A stretch of DNA of 64,000 bases from Turicibacter bilis (GTDB lineage Bacteria; Bacillota_I; Bacilli_A; MOL361; Turicibacteraceae). Position numbers and translations under genes: made by a program. This document shows positions 18,181 through 27,378 of this stretch, in pieces. The stretch spans positions 930,001 to 994,000 of the forward strand of contig NZ_CP071249.1 of the NCBI RefSeq assembly GCF_024499055.1, written 5' to 3'. Under the pieces are notes generated by a model. It saw nothing but the letters and a program-made list of their open reading frames with translations. It was not told the DNA's origin and did no database searches. The first letter of the stretch is position 1. Each line of letters starts with the position of its first letter.

Positions 18181-18378
18181 GAGAATTTAAATAAAACTTT
18201 TAAAAACTTTTCTACTGTACTGCGATTGAATGAATTTTTATGATTCACTCTAACCTAATTTGATTGTGAATTAGGCTGCAGGCCTGCGTTTTCTTCGAAT
18301 TATATGCATCACTGTGTGTCAGATATGATAACTTTTAATGAATTTTATATTCTTGATTATCTTTTACTTTATTCAAAC

Positions 18379-18411
18379 AAAAAAAGGACTTAGCGTAGCT
18401 AAGTTCTTTTC
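18379..18411 (-). terminator. Terminator of spoVIF
   Basis: ACTTAGC/GCTAAGT hairpin with a three-base loop; on the minus strand followed by seven Ts. The rest of 18181-18449 is AT-rich; a 7-bp CCTAATT/AATTAGG hairpin next to CAGGCCTG near 18255-18290 is unexplained. Confidence 0.8.
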
Positions 18412-18449
18412 TCAATCAATACCATCTTAATTAAAACCATTGATGATGG

Positions 18450-18698
18450 TTACATCATCATTTTTAATAATTCATTCATATCAGTTGGAACTTCCCCATT
18501 AATAATCATTTTTGTTAATTGATCTTCAACTGATTTATCTACTTTACGTCCTACCATTGCCCCAACACTTTGAATCAAAGCACGAACTTGCTCTTCATTT
18601 TTCAAATCCATTGTAGAAGCTTGGTCGGCAATATTAAAAAGATCCGCTTGATTCACATTTACATCTTTCCCAAATCGTCCAAAAAGATTATCAAACAT
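18450..18698 (-). CDS. spoVIF: SpoVIF-family stage VI sporulation protein
   Basis: 82 residues starting MFDNLFGRFGKDVNV. Conserved features seen in SpoVIF are an N-terminal MFDN/VFDN, the LFNIADQAST...LKNEEQVRALIQSVGAMVGRKV stretch and the ending around MIINGEVPTDMNELLKM. SpoVIF is needed for late mother-cell coat gene expression and resistance. The ATG at 18698 follows GGAGG by 8 bases; an upstream in-frame start is not supported. It has its own sigma-K-like promoter and terminator. Confidence 0.85.
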   Translation of the reverse strand: MFDNLFGRFGKDVNVNQADLFNIADQASTMDLKNEEQVRALIQSVGAMVGRKVDKSVEDQLTKMIINGEVPTDMNELLKMMM

Positions 18699-18730
18699 AA
18701 TTAAAACCTCCTCATGTCTCATGTTCAATA

Positions 18731-18759
18731 TAACATATGACACCAGGAGGTAATTTGTA
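18731..18759 (-). promoter_or_regulatory. Candidate sigma-K promoter of spoVIF
   Basis: On the minus strand TACA (18759-18756), 16 bases, CATATGTTA (18739-18731), matching AC-N16-CATAnnnTA. Confidence 0.6.
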
Positions 18760-18813
18760 CCTATTAGGCAAATAATTTATATTTTTTGTCCAATCCTAAA
18801 AGTTTTTTTATCA

Positions 18814-19821
18814 TTAATAAAACTCAGGTTTCATCTCACGAGTCATTAATTGAGCAATTGCAACACGTGGATCTAATTTATTGAAAATAACCTCATAAAC
18901 CGTTTCAACAATTGGCATTTCAATCTGTAAAGCTTGTGCCATTTCATATGTCGCTTGACAAGTTCGTACTCCTTCAACGACCATCGTCATACTATCGATC
19001 GCCTCTTGAAGATTTGAACCACTTCCGATTTTATATCCAGCCTGCCAGTTTCGGCTATGAACAGACGTACATGTTACGATTAAGTCGCCTAAACCACTTA
19101 AACCACTGAATGTTTCTTCTTTTGCTCCAACAGCTGCTCCAAGACGTTTAATCTCAACTAAGCCACGTGTGATTAAAGCGGCTTTCGGATTATCTCCATA
19201 TCCAAGTCCCGCAATGATTCCAGCAGCAAGTGCAATCACATTTTTAATTGACCCACCAATTTCAACACCGATTAAATCATCGACACGATAAACGCGGAAA
19301 TATTCATTATTAAACATTTTTTGAATTTCATTTGCTTTATCTGCTACTGTTGCCGCACAAGTAACGGTTGTCAGCGCACGCTCAATCACTTCTTCAGCAT
19401 GAGAAGGTCCCGATAAGGCAACAAACGCCTCTAAGTAAGTTTGATCAATTTCTTCAGCTACAATTTCAGATACACGCTTATGCGTTCCAGGTTCAATCCC
19501 TTTACTTGCATTAATAATCATGACAGCGTGATCTAACTGCTCATTAATCGTTTTTAAGACATCACGAATCACTTTCGTTGGAACAGAAAGTAAAATTATT
19601 TGTGCATCTTTTAATGCTTCTGTTAAATTTGTTGTTGCAACTAGTCCAACTGGTAACTGAACATCTGCAAAGAAACGTGAATTACGATGATTTTGATTAA
19701 TATCATCCACAATTTCTTGATTTAAGTCATATAATTTTACATTATTTTGATTATCACATAAAACTTGTGCTAATGCTGTTCCCCAACTCCCAGCACCCAC
19801 TACTGTTACATTCTTAGCCAT
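18814..19821 (-). CDS. gpsA: Glycerol-3-phosphate dehydrogenase [NAD(P)+]
   Basis: 335 residues. The N-terminal Rossmann motif GAGSWGTALAQ and the GpsA signatures INASKGIE, LSGPSHAEEV and GLSGLGDLIVTC are present. It reduces dihydroxyacetone phosphate to sn-glycerol-3-phosphate for phospholipid synthesis. It lies 26 bp after der, so the pair is probably one der-gpsA operon, the same order as in Bacillus, where spoIVA follows. Confidence 0.97.
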   Translation of the reverse strand: MAKNVTVVGAGSWGTALAQVLCDNQNNVKLYDLNQEIVDDINQNHRNSRFFADVQLPVGLVATTNLTEALKDAQIILLSVPTKVIRDVLKTINEQLDHAVMIINASKGIEPGTHKRVSEIVAEEIDQTYLEAFVALSGPSHAEEVIERALTTVTCAATVADKANEIQKMFNNEYFRVYRVDDLIGVEIGGSIKNVIALAAGIIAGLGYGDNPKAALITRGLVEIKRLGAAVGAKEETFSGLSGLGDLIVTCTSVHSRNWQAGYKIGSGSNLQEAIDSMTMVVEGVRTCQATYEMAQALQIEMPIVETVYEVIFNKLDPRVAIAQLMTREMKPEFY

Positions 19822-19847
19822 TATAAATCCTCCTCATTAACCTATCA

Positions 19848-21158
19848 TTAATCACGATTTCTTGCAATGATATGAATTGGTGTTCCTTCGAATCCAAATG
19901 CCTGACGTAAGCAGTTCTCTAAATAACGTTTATATGAGAAGTGTAATAATTCAGGATCATTTACGAAAATAACAAATGTTGGTGGTTGTGTTGAAACTTG
20001 TGTCGCATAGTAAACACGTAAACGTTGTCCATTATGAGTTGGCGTTGGATTCATTGCCACTGCATCCATAATGACATCATTTAAGACATGTGTTACGACA
20101 CGTTTCTTATGGTTTTCAGCCGCTAAATTTAATGGTTCAAATAAGGTATGTAAACGACGTTTTGTTAAAGCAGATAAGAAGACAATTGGGGCATAGTCTA
20201 AGAACGCCATGTCAGTACGAATTAAATCTTCCCATTCTTTCATCGTTTTATCAGTTTTCTCAATTGCATCCCATTTATTTACTACAATCACAACTGCTTT
20301 TCCAGCTTCATGTGCATATCCTGCCACACGCTTGTCTTGCTCGATTAACCCTTTAGAGGCATCAATTACAATTAAACAAACATCACTTCGATCAATAGCA
20401 CTTAAAGCGCGAAGAACACTATATTTTTCAGTTGTTTCATATACTTTACCACGCTTACGCATACCAGCAGTATCGATAACTACATATTTTTGTCCATCTT
20501 TAGTGAACTCTGTATCGATTGCATCACGTGTTGTTCCAGCAATATCACTAACAATAACACGTTCTTCACCAAGAAGCGCATTTGTTAACGAAGATTTCCC
20601 AACGTTTGGACGTCCGATTAAACAGAATTTTGTGACATCTTCATCATATTCCATTCCTTTTTTCTCAGGCATGTTTAACACAATTTGATCTAACATGTCC
20701 CCGAATCCAATCCCATGAACAGCTGATGTTGCAATTGGATCACCTAAACCTAATGAATAGAATTCATAAATTTGCTCCTTAAAGTTTACGTCATCCACTT
20801 TATTAACAACTAAAACGACTGGTTTATTTGTCTTATATAACATATTTGCCACTTCTTGATCCGCTTGTGTGATTCCATCACGAGCATTTGTAACAAATAC
20901 GATAACATCGGCTTCATCCATTGCGATTTCCGCTTGATGCTTAATTTGTTTCATAAATGGTTCATCACCAATTTCAATACCACCCGTATCAATAACATTG
21001 AATTTACGTGTTAACCATTCTCCACTACTGTAAATACGGTCACGAGTAATCCCTGGCTCATCTTCTACGATTGACACACGTGATCCTACGATACGATTAA
21101 AAATTGTAGACTTTCCAACGTTCGGACGTCCTACGATTGCTACTACAGGTAATACCAT
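19848..21158 (-). CDS. der: Ribosome biogenesis GTPase Der (EngA)
   Basis: 436 residues with two tandem G domains ([12 protein letters not shown] near 10 and [12 protein letters not shown] near 180) and a C-terminal KH-like domain. It is an essential GTPase in 50S assembly. The ATG at 21158 is taken from family alignment ([10 protein letters not shown]) and from GAAGGTGG four bases upstream. First gene of the der-gpsA unit. Confidence 0.97.
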   Translation of the reverse strand: MVLPVVAIVGRPNVGKSTIFNRIVGSRVSIVEDEPGITRDRIYSSGEWLTRKFNVIDTGGIEIGDEPFMKQIKHQAEIAMDEADVIVFVTNARDGITQADQEVANMLYKTNKPVVLVVNKVDDVNFKEQIYEFYSLGLGDPIATSAVHGIGFGDMLDQIVLNMPEKKGMEYDEDVTKFCLIGRPNVGKSSLTNALLGEERVIVSDIAGTTRDAIDTEFTKDGQKYVVIDTAGMRKRGKVYETTEKYSVLRALSAIDRSDVCLIVIDASKGLIEQDKRVAGYAHEAGKAVVIVVNKWDAIEKTDKTMKEWEDLIRTDMAFLDYAPIVFLSALTKRRLHTLFEPLNLAAENHKKRVVTHVLNDVIMDAVAMNPTPTHNGQRLRVYYATQVSTQPPTFVIFVNDPELLHFSYKRYLENCLRQAFGFEGTPIHIIARNRD

Positions 21159-21249
21159 GTTGCCACCTTCTTTCATCTTTACACAAAAAATAAGTCGTTA
21201 ATATTATAGTAGTTTTTGACGGCATTAGTCAAATTTTCAATCATGAATA

Positions 21250-21276
21250 TAAAAAGGGGGAAATTCCCCCTTTTTA
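21250..21276 (-). terminator. Terminator of the cmk-S1 operon
   Basis: AAAAAGGGGGAATTTCCCCCTTTTT-type hairpin, nearly perfect, beyond the stop of the S1 protein gene and before der. Confidence 0.9.
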
Positions 21277-21296
21277 TAACTGAAACTTGGAATTTA

Positions 21297-22973
21297 TTAT
21301 AGTAAGTTTTTTAAAGCATCCCCAAATAAATCCCCTAATGTTTCATTTTCTACTGTTTCTTGTTGTTGCATATATTTATTGAATTCTTCGCGCTCTGCAT
21401 CTTCTTTAATACGACGAATACTTAATTCTAGTTTAAAATTATTTGGTTCAAAACGAACCACTTTTACGTCAACATCTTGTCCAATTGATAACGCATCTTC
21501 TACACGAGAGATACGTTTTTCAGTGATTTGATTCATTGGTAAGAAGCCAACAACATCTTCAGCAACTGCCACGAAAGCACCACGATCATTCGCTGATTCT
21601 ACTTTCCCAGTGATCACATCTCCAGATTTAAATGTTACTTCTGTCCAAGGATTTGATTTTACTTGACGTAAAGATAATCCTAAGCGATGTTTTTTAGCAT
21701 CTAATGAAATAATTTTCACTTCAACTTCATCCCCAACAGCAACTAATGACGCTAATTTCACATTAGGATTCCATGAAGTTTCTGTATAATGACATAAACC
21801 TTCAATGTATGGAGCAACTTTAATGAATGCCCCTAAGTCCGTGATATTCGTCACTTGACCTTTAATTACATCTCCAACGTTATGTCCGAAGGCTACCCAT
21901 GGATCTTGTTCAACTTTTTTGATTGATAAAGCTAAACGCTGATTTTGGCTATCAATTGAAAGAACACGTACAGATACACGTTTTCCTTCAGATACAATAT
22001 CTTCAAGCTTCACTTTATGATCCCAAGATAATTCAGAAAGGTGAACTAATCCTTCTACGCCTGGTGCTACCTCAACAAATGCTCCAAAATCCATTAAACG
22101 AACAACTTCACCTTCAACAATATCCCCTACCTGATAGGCTGAAACGAATTGTTCAAATGGAGTTGGTAAAATAGCTTTGATTGATAATTGAAGTTTTGTT
22201 CCTTCAATTTTAATCACCTTAGCTGTCACTGCTTGATTTACAGCTAACACATCTTCAACTTTTTCTACTGGTAAGTGACAAATCTCAGAAATATGTACTA
22301 ATCCTTCTAAAGCCCCAAAGCGAACGAATGCCCCGTATTTTTCAATACGGACAACTGTCCCTTCAACCACTTCTCCAACTGTTAATGTTGAGAATTGGTC
22401 TTCTCGTTGTGCTTTTAATTGCTCAGCCACAACGATTTTGCGAGATACTTTAATTTTTTTATTACGAGCATTGAACTCAACAATACGTACTGAAACGGTT
22501 TGTCCTACATATTGTTCTAAATCAGAAACATATGTAACGTCAATCATATTCGCTGGTAAAAAAGCTTCCATTCCGATGTTTACAATTAATCCACCTTTTA
22601 CAGCGCGTTCAACTTTTGCTTCTAATGTTTCCCCTTTTTCAAACGCTACTTTTAAGTCTTGGAAACGTTGATACTCAAGTAAAGCACGACGAGATAATAA
22701 GATTTGCTCATCGTCTACTTTTTTAATCATCGCTTTGATTTTATCTCCAACTTTAATAACTTCTTTAGCTGAATCAACTTTATCTAATGTTAATTCACTT
22801 AAATAAATTGTTCCTTCGGTTGCCCCATGGATATCAACAGTTACTTCTTGATTTGTTACACGAACAACTTCACCTTCGATCACATCATTTACTGATGGTA
22901 AATCAAAGTTTTCCATTGCTAATACGTCACCCATTGTCATTTCTTCATGGTTGAAACCATCGAATTGTTTCAT
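21297..22973 (-). CDS. rpsA: Six-domain S1 RNA-binding protein (RpsA-like)
   Basis: 558 residues. I count six S1 repeats starting near residues 28, 115, 202, 287, 372 and 457; repeats 3-5 have the most canonical RNA-binding faces (KYGAFVRFGALEGLVHIS, DFGAFVEVAPGVEGLVHLS, DLGAFIKVAPYIEGL). Bacillus YpfD has four repeats and about 380 residues, so this is the longer, proteobacteria-like form. The family link is bS1/YpfD downstream of cmk, as in many bacteria. Its start overlaps the cmk stop by one base. Confidence 0.9.
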   Translation of the reverse strand: MKQFDGFNHEEMTMGDVLAMENFDLPSVNDVIEGEVVRVTNQEVTVDIHGATEGTIYLSELTLDKVDSAKEVIKVGDKIKAMIKKVDDEQILLSRRALLEYQRFQDLKVAFEKGETLEAKVERAVKGGLIVNIGMEAFLPANMIDVTYVSDLEQYVGQTVSVRIVEFNARNKKIKVSRKIVVAEQLKAQREDQFSTLTVGEVVEGTVVRIEKYGAFVRFGALEGLVHISEICHLPVEKVEDVLAVNQAVTAKVIKIEGTKLQLSIKAILPTPFEQFVSAYQVGDIVEGEVVRLMDFGAFVEVAPGVEGLVHLSELSWDHKVKLEDIVSEGKRVSVRVLSIDSQNQRLALSIKKVEQDPWVAFGHNVGDVIKGQVTNITDLGAFIKVAPYIEGLCHYTETSWNPNVKLASLVAVGDEVEVKIISLDAKKHRLGLSLRQVKSNPWTEVTFKSGDVITGKVESANDRGAFVAVAEDVVGFLPMNQITEKRISRVEDALSIGQDVDVKVVRFEPNNFKLELSIRRIKEDAEREEFNKYMQQQETVENETLGDLFGDALKNLL

Positions 22974-23638
22974 TACTTTTCCCCACCTTTTACAATATTT
23001 ATAATTGCATCGATCACTTCATCAATTGTTAAATCTGAAGTATCTACGACTATCGCATCTTCAGCCTTAATTAATGGTGAATGTTTACGTGTTGAATCTA
23101 ATTCATCACGCGTTTGAATTTCTTGTTTTAAAGTTTCTAAATCGCATGGAATGTTACGTCTTAAATTTTCATCATAACGACGTTGTGCACGAACTTCCAC
23201 AGAAGCAGTCATAAAGATTTTATAATCTGCATCTGGTAATACGTTTGTCCCAATATCGCGTCCATCCATGACCACATTATCTGTTTTAGCATACTCAATT
23301 TGGCGACGTTTTAATTCATCACGAACAAATTTATGAGCTGAAACAGCTGAAACATTTTGTGATACAATCGGTTGTCGAATTGCATCCGTCACATCTTCTC
23401 CATCTAAGAATACTTTTTTATCATTCGTTAAACGAATACTTGTATCTTGAAGCATTTTTGCAATTGTTTCTTCATCTTCAACATCAATATTTTGATTTAA
23501 TGCTTTTAGCGTTACTGCACGATACATCGCACCTGTATCAATGTATACATACCCTAACATTTGAGCTACTTTTTGAGCAATTGTGCTTTTTCCTGCTGCT
23601 GCTGGTCCATCAATTGCAATTACTTTAGAACGAACCAT
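22973..23638 (-). CDS. cmk: Cytidylate kinase
   Basis: 221 residues with the P-loop IDGPAAAGKST, the NMP-binding YIDTGAMYRAVT motif and the VMDGRDIGT motif. It phosphorylates CMP and dCMP. AGGTGATAAT precedes the ATG. It is the first gene of a cmk-S1 operon. Confidence 0.97.
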   Translation of the reverse strand: MVRSKVIAIDGPAAAGKSTIAQKVAQMLGYVYIDTGAMYRAVTLKALNQNIDVEDEETIAKMLQDTSIRLTNDKKVFLDGEDVTDAIRQPIVSQNVSAVSAHKFVRDELKRRQIEYAKTDNVVMDGRDIGTNVLPDADYKIFMTASVEVRAQRRYDENLRRNIPCDLETLKQEIQTRDELDSTRKHSPLIKAEDAIVVDTSDLTIDEVIDAIINIVKGGEK

Positions 23639-23738
23639 ATTATCACCTCGACTGTAATTATTTTATCACATTATTTCATTTATAAACAACAACAAAATAG
23701 GGTTCTCACCCCAATTATTCATAATATTTACAAAAAAT

Positions 23739-23780
23739 AAACTAAACAAAAATCGAATTAAATTCGATTCTGTTTAGTTT
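23739..23780 (-). terminator. Terminator of tail-anchored protein gene
   Basis: Hairpin AAACTAAACA / TGTTTAGTTT enclosing an inner AATCGAATT / AATTCGATT stem, just after the stop of the 23792 gene; AT-rich but long. Confidence 0.7.
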
Positions 23781-23791
23781 AATCAAATTAC

Positions 23792-24784
23792 TTATTTAGA
23801 TTGTAACACTAAATAGATTATAATCGCTAAAACAACTATTCCTGTCATTAAAATATACATATTTAATGCATTAACTTTATTGTGTTTAATAGGTTGAGTA
23901 ACGACTTCATCCATCATTGTTGCTTCGTCCACTGCTAATTGTTCTTTCTTTTGTTCAGAATAAAAAACTTCTAAACTTGCTTGCTTATGTTCAACTGCTA
24001 TTACTTTCTCCGTCTCTAATGATTGAGTATTTTGTTTCAATTGATCAATGGTTTCATTTAAATCTGTTGTTAACGGTTGAATCATCGGTCGCTCAAATTC
24101 TTCCCACTCACAATCATCTAAATCAACATCTGAATTAAAGATTAATTCAATATTTTTATTAAAAACATCATCTTGATAATTAGAACTTGATTTTTGCTCA
24201 TTTTCAATAATTTCACTAAAAATAGAGCTAATACATTCACTATCAGATTGTAACTTTCGTAAACGGCCGTAATCATGTTGAACAAGGGCATCTAAATAAT
24301 CCAAATCTGCGTCCGCATCAAGTGCTAATTCTTCAAATGAATCTTCAAACAGTGATAAACTAGACGGTTCTAATTTAGCATCGCTTGACTCCTCAACTAA
24401 TGACTCCACTTGAACAGAAAGTAATTCTTGTTCTAATTGCTCCCATTCACTGAAATCTTCACTTTTAATCATTTGGGTAATTTTTGAATAGGTACGGGCT
24501 CCATATTTATCGTGTAACGCATGAATAATGTCATTTGAACGTTGACTTAATTGCGTCGTAAATTCATTTACCTCATCTTGACCAATCGATGAAAACATCT
24601 CATTCGCATCTAGAGTTGATGTCATCACCTCATGTAGACGAGAAGAAGGCGTTTCAAGTGGTTCATCTAATTCTGATTCAAAGTTAGATTCAATCGAATG
24701 AGATGGCGTTTTATCTTTTTCAGGATGACTAAAGTACAATCTTCGTAATTCAGCATAATCCGCCTTTTGTTCCACCTCACTCAC
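23792..24784 (-). CDS. Unknown acidic, C-terminally tail-anchored protein
   Basis: 330 residues; I do not recognise the family. The first ~300 residues are strongly acidic and probably cytoplasmic, with no signal peptide and no Cys-rich or nucleotide-binding motif. A single hydrophobic segment (about 308-327) ends three residues from the C-terminus, the layout of a tail-anchored protein. A predicted helical segment near 85-135 holds a recognisable HDKYGARTYSKI stretch. The start is ambiguous: GTG at 24784 abuts the GGAGT ribosome site, and a second GTG nine bases later has better spacing. Monocistronic, between cmk and ferredoxin. Confidence 0.75.
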   Translation of the reverse strand: MSEVEQKADYAELRRLYFSHPEKDKTPSHSIESNFESELDEPLETPSSRLHEVMTSTLDANEMFSSIGQDEVNEFTTQLSQRSNDIIHALHDKYGARTYSKITQMIKSEDFSEWEQLEQELLSVQVESLVEESSDAKLEPSSLSLFEDSFEELALDADADLDYLDALVQHDYGRLRKLQSDSECISSIFSEIIENEQKSSSNYQDDVFNKNIELIFNSDVDLDDCEWEEFERPMIQPLTTDLNETIDQLKQNTQSLETEKVIAVEHKQASLEVFYSEQKKEQLAVDEATMMDEVVTQPIKHNKVNALNMYILMTGIVVLAIIIYLVLQSK

Positions 24785-24913
24785 ACTCCTTTTTCCTAAA
24801 CAATTTTTATATCATGCACCGACATTTAATATCGATTTATTTACTATTTTGTAAAAAAAACAAATAAGACTAGGTAATTATATCATAATTTTATTTTATT
24901 TAGAGTATTAAAT

Positions 24914-24943
24914 TTGAATTTTTTTGTCTTTTTAGTTTATAAT
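24914..24943 (+). promoter_or_regulatory. Sigma-A promoter of ferredoxin gene
   Basis: TTGAAT (24914-24919), 18 bases, consensus TATAAT (24938-24943). Confidence 0.7.
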
Positions 24944-24950
24944 AAGTCAT

Positions 24951-24968
24951 GTAATTCAACTGAATTAC
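24951..24968. promoter_or_regulatory. Perfect inverted repeat at the ferredoxin transcription start
   Basis: GTAATTCA-AC-TGAATTAC, 8-bp arms and a 2-bp centre, beginning 7 bases after the -10 box. The placement over the expected start site suggests a repressor operator. Confidence 0.55.
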
Positions 24969-25008
24969 ACGATATCAAACTATCATTCCTGTGAAGGGGG
25001 ACAAAACA

Positions 25009-25242
25009 ATGGCTAAATTCACAATTGTTTCAAAAGATGAGTGCATCGCTTGTGGTGCATGTGGTGCTGTAGCTCCAGACGTATTCGGATACGATGATGA
25101 AGGATACGCAGAAAACGTATTTTCAGGAGATAACAACACTGGTACTGTTGCAATCGAAGCTAGCTTAGAAGCTGATGTTATTGATGCTGCAGAAGGATGC
25201 CCAACTGAAGCAATCAAAGTTCAAGACTCACCTTTTAACTAA
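25009..25242 (+). CDS. fer: 4Fe-4S ferredoxin
   Basis: 77 residues, Bacillus Fer type. The cluster ligands are in [15 protein letters not shown] plus a distal Cys in [11 protein letters not shown]. The protein is very acidic, as expected for a low-potential electron carrier. The ATG at 25009 follows AAGGGGG; an in-frame GTG 18 bases upstream overlaps that site. Monocistronic with its own promoter, operator-like palindrome and terminator. Electron partners cannot be read from the window, but the hydrogenase-like and RnfD-like proteins are candidates in the same genome. Confidence 0.95.
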   Translation: MAKFTIVSKDECIACGACGAVAPDVFGYDDEGYAENVFSGDNNTGTVAIEASLEADVIDAAEGCPTEAIKVQDSPFN

Positions 25243-25290
25243 TATTACCAAATCACACATTATTATGTAGGATTTTTTTATGTTTTATTC

Positions 25291-25330
25291 AAAAAAAGAG
25301 CGATTAGTGATCACTAATCGCTCTTTTTTT
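25291..25330. terminator. Bidirectional terminator of ferredoxin and rluB
   Basis: AAAAAAAGAGCGATTAGTGA / TCACTAATCGCTCTTTTTTT, a perfect 20-bp palindrome between two convergent genes. Confidence 0.93.
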
Positions 25331-26096
25331 AGAATTGACGCATTTTTGTAAAGCGTAATTTCGGTTTTTCTTTTTTATCATTTGCCATCGAAATTAATGT
25401 TTTAACTTCATGTGGCGTTAATGGACGGAATTCTCCCGCCGCAAGTCCAGCTACATCAATGTTTCCAAATTGCTCACGACGTAGCTTCTTAACAGGGAAT
25501 CCAATTGCATCAAACATCTTTTTAACTTGATGGTAGCGGCCTTCATGAATCACTAATCGAACTAATGAGGATTGATTTTTCTTATCCACTGACACTAATT
25601 GAGCTGTTGCTGGTTTCGTTTGATATCCATCAATTTTAACTCCACGAGCTAATGGCTTTAAACTTTCTTGTGTCACGATTCCTTTAACACGTGCTAAATA
25701 AACTTTATCGATTTCTCCACTTGGATGCATCATTTTATTTGCAAAATCACCATCATTAGTCATTAATAAAACACCTGCTGTATCGTAATCTAAACGACCA
25801 ACCGGATAAACACGTTCTGATACTTTATCTTGGAAGAAGTCTACAACCGTACGACGATTCTTCTCATCTGATACCGTACTTACAAATCCACGTGGTTTAT
25901 GTAAAACATAGTAAACTTTTTTCTCACGTTGTAGCGGGATGCCTTCTACTTCGATTTTTTCCTTTCCAGTTACTTTAACACCTAATTCGCGAACTACTTT
26001 ATCATTAACAGTTACTTTTCCTTCTAAGATTAGTTGCTCTGCCTTACGACGTGATGCAACTCCAGCATGGGCAATAACTTTCTGTAATCGTTCCAT
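25329..26096 (-). CDS. rluB: 23S rRNA pseudouridine synthase RluB-type
   Basis: 255 residues: an N-terminal S4 domain (MERLQKVIAHAGVASRRKAEQLI) and an RsuA/RluB catalytic domain with the active-site GRLDYDTAG motif (catalytic Asp) and VGR upstream. Modifies U in 23S rRNA. GGAGG precedes the ATG. In Bacillus rluB lies next to scpB and spmAB/dacB; the same neighbourhood is kept here. Confidence 0.93.
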   Translation of the reverse strand: MERLQKVIAHAGVASRRKAEQLILEGKVTVNDKVVRELGVKVTGKEKIEVEGIPLQREKKVYYVLHKPRGFVSTVSDEKNRRTVVDFFQDKVSERVYPVGRLDYDTAGVLLMTNDGDFANKMMHPSGEIDKVYLARVKGIVTQESLKPLARGVKIDGYQTKPATAQLVSVDKKNQSSLVRLVIHEGRYHQVKKMFDAIGFPVKKLRREQFGNIDVAGLAAGEFRPLTPHEVKTLISMANDKKEKPKLRFTKMRQF

Positions 26097-26228
26097 GTAA
26101 AAAATCCTCCAATCAGAGATGATACTAAATTCGACAAGAATTTGTATTTAACCATCATTTTACCTTTATTATAAGTAAAAATCAATGTTTAATCCAATCG
26201 AGGTGTTATTTCATATGTGATTTAACTC

Positions 26229-26747
26229 TTAAAAGAAAAGTGAGACTGCTAAAATAGCAGCAAAAAATCCGATTAAATCAGCTGTTAACCCTAGTTTAAG
26301 GGCATGTTTCATTTCACTTAGTCCCACTGCAGCGAAATAAACCGTAATAATATAAATCGTTGTATCTGTACTTCCTTGCATGATTGAAGCTAAACGACCA
26401 ACTGTTGAATCTGGACCATAAATAGAGATTAAATCCGTTGTTACACTTAAAGCAGCTGATCCTGAAAGTGGCCTAAGAATCATAAGAGGTAACACATGAG
26501 CATCCACATGAATCGCTGTTAAGACAGGATTTAGAAACTGTGCAATGGCATCAACAATCCCTGAGGCAAGAAACACTTTAATCGCTACAATCATTCCAAC
26601 AATATTCGGAACGAGAGATACTGTCGTTCTCATCCCCTCTTTAGCCCCTTCAACGAAGTGATCAAACGCATTTGTTTTATTAACAAACGCCATCATGAAA
26701 ACAGAAAGTAAAAATACAGGTAAAACATAGACACTAATCGCTCCCAC
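26229..26747 (-). CDS. spmB: Spore maturation protein SpmB
   Basis: About 172 residues, several membrane segments, with the conserved FVEGAKEG motif and a NucA/nucleoside-recognition-like fold. Needed with SpmA for spore core dehydration. A GTG start at 26747 is preferred because AGAAGGTGA, which contains the spmA stop, lies 4 bases before it; the longest frame starts at 26789 inside spmA. Third gene of the dacB-spmA-spmB operon. Confidence 0.92.
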   Translation of the reverse strand: MGAISVYVLPVFLLSVFMMAFVNKTNAFDHFVEGAKEGMRTTVSLVPNIVGMIVAIKVFLASGIVDAIAQFLNPVLTAIHVDAHVLPLMILRPLSGSAALSVTTDLISIYGPDSTVGRLASIMQGSTDTTIYIITVYFAAVGLSEMKHALKLGLTADLIGFFAAILAVSLFF

Positions 26748-26751
26748 CGCA

Positions 26752-27378
26752 TCACCTTCTTTCATAGCGCTTAGCAATCGTTTTATCACCAGACGAAGGA
26801 ATTCGTTTCATTCGACTATAAACGTTATGAATGATTAGCCCACCAATCGTCGTGATTCCTGAAGCAAATAGAATAGGTAAAAACACTTCACTCGGATTAG
26901 TTGAATGATACATATGCCTCACCCCAATGATAGTAGTTGGAATAATTGTAAATCCTGCTGTATTCATGACAAGAAGTGTATACATTTCAAAACTAGGTTT
27001 GCTTGGATCGGGATTGGTCGCTTGTAATTCTTTCATTGCTTTAAGACCTGTTGGCGTGGCGGCACTTCCTAATCCTAATAAATTACTTACCATATTTGTC
27101 GTTAAATATTTTAAAGCTGGATGATCCGCTCGAAGTTTTGGATATAAAAAGCGTGTCACTGGAGCCAATACCTTGCAAAGGACATCAAGCATCTTCGAAT
27201 GATTAGCCACTTGTAACACGCCCGTCCAAAACACCATAATCCCTGCTAGGTAAATGACTAAATTAATAGCTTCTTGTGCTCCAGATAAAATCGCGTTATT
27301 GACTTCACTTGTTGTTCCATAAAAAAAACTATAGATAATACCGACTGTAAAAAGTCCCATCCATATTTTATGTATCAT
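26752..27378 (-). CDS. spmA: Spore maturation protein SpmA
   Basis: 208 residues, polytopic, with the family landmarks NNAILSGAQEAINLVIYLAG and NLLGLGSAATPTGLKAM. Acts in spore core dehydration. The ATG at 27378 overlaps the dacB stop as TAATG; a longer frame within dacB is less likely. AGGGGCGGTGAG provides the ribosome site. Confidence 0.95.
   Translation of the reverse strand: MIHKIWMGLFTVGIIYSFFYGTTSEVNNAILSGAQEAINLVIYLAGIMVFWTGVLQVANHSKMLDVLCKVLAPVTRFLYPKLRADHPALKYLTTNMVSNLLGLGSAATPTGLKAMKELQATNPDPSKPSFEMYTLLVMNTAGFTIIPTTIIGVRHMYHSTNPSEVFLPILFASGITTIGGLIIHNVYSRMKRIPSSGDKTIAKRYERR

Noticed and set aside
20209-20688. 159-residue plus-strand frame inside der
   Set aside because: Antisense of the essential GTPase gene with no independent start signal.
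24975-25217. 80-residue minus-strand frame over ferredoxin
   Set aside because: Opposite-strand shadow of the 4Fe-4S ferredoxin gene; no ribosome site.
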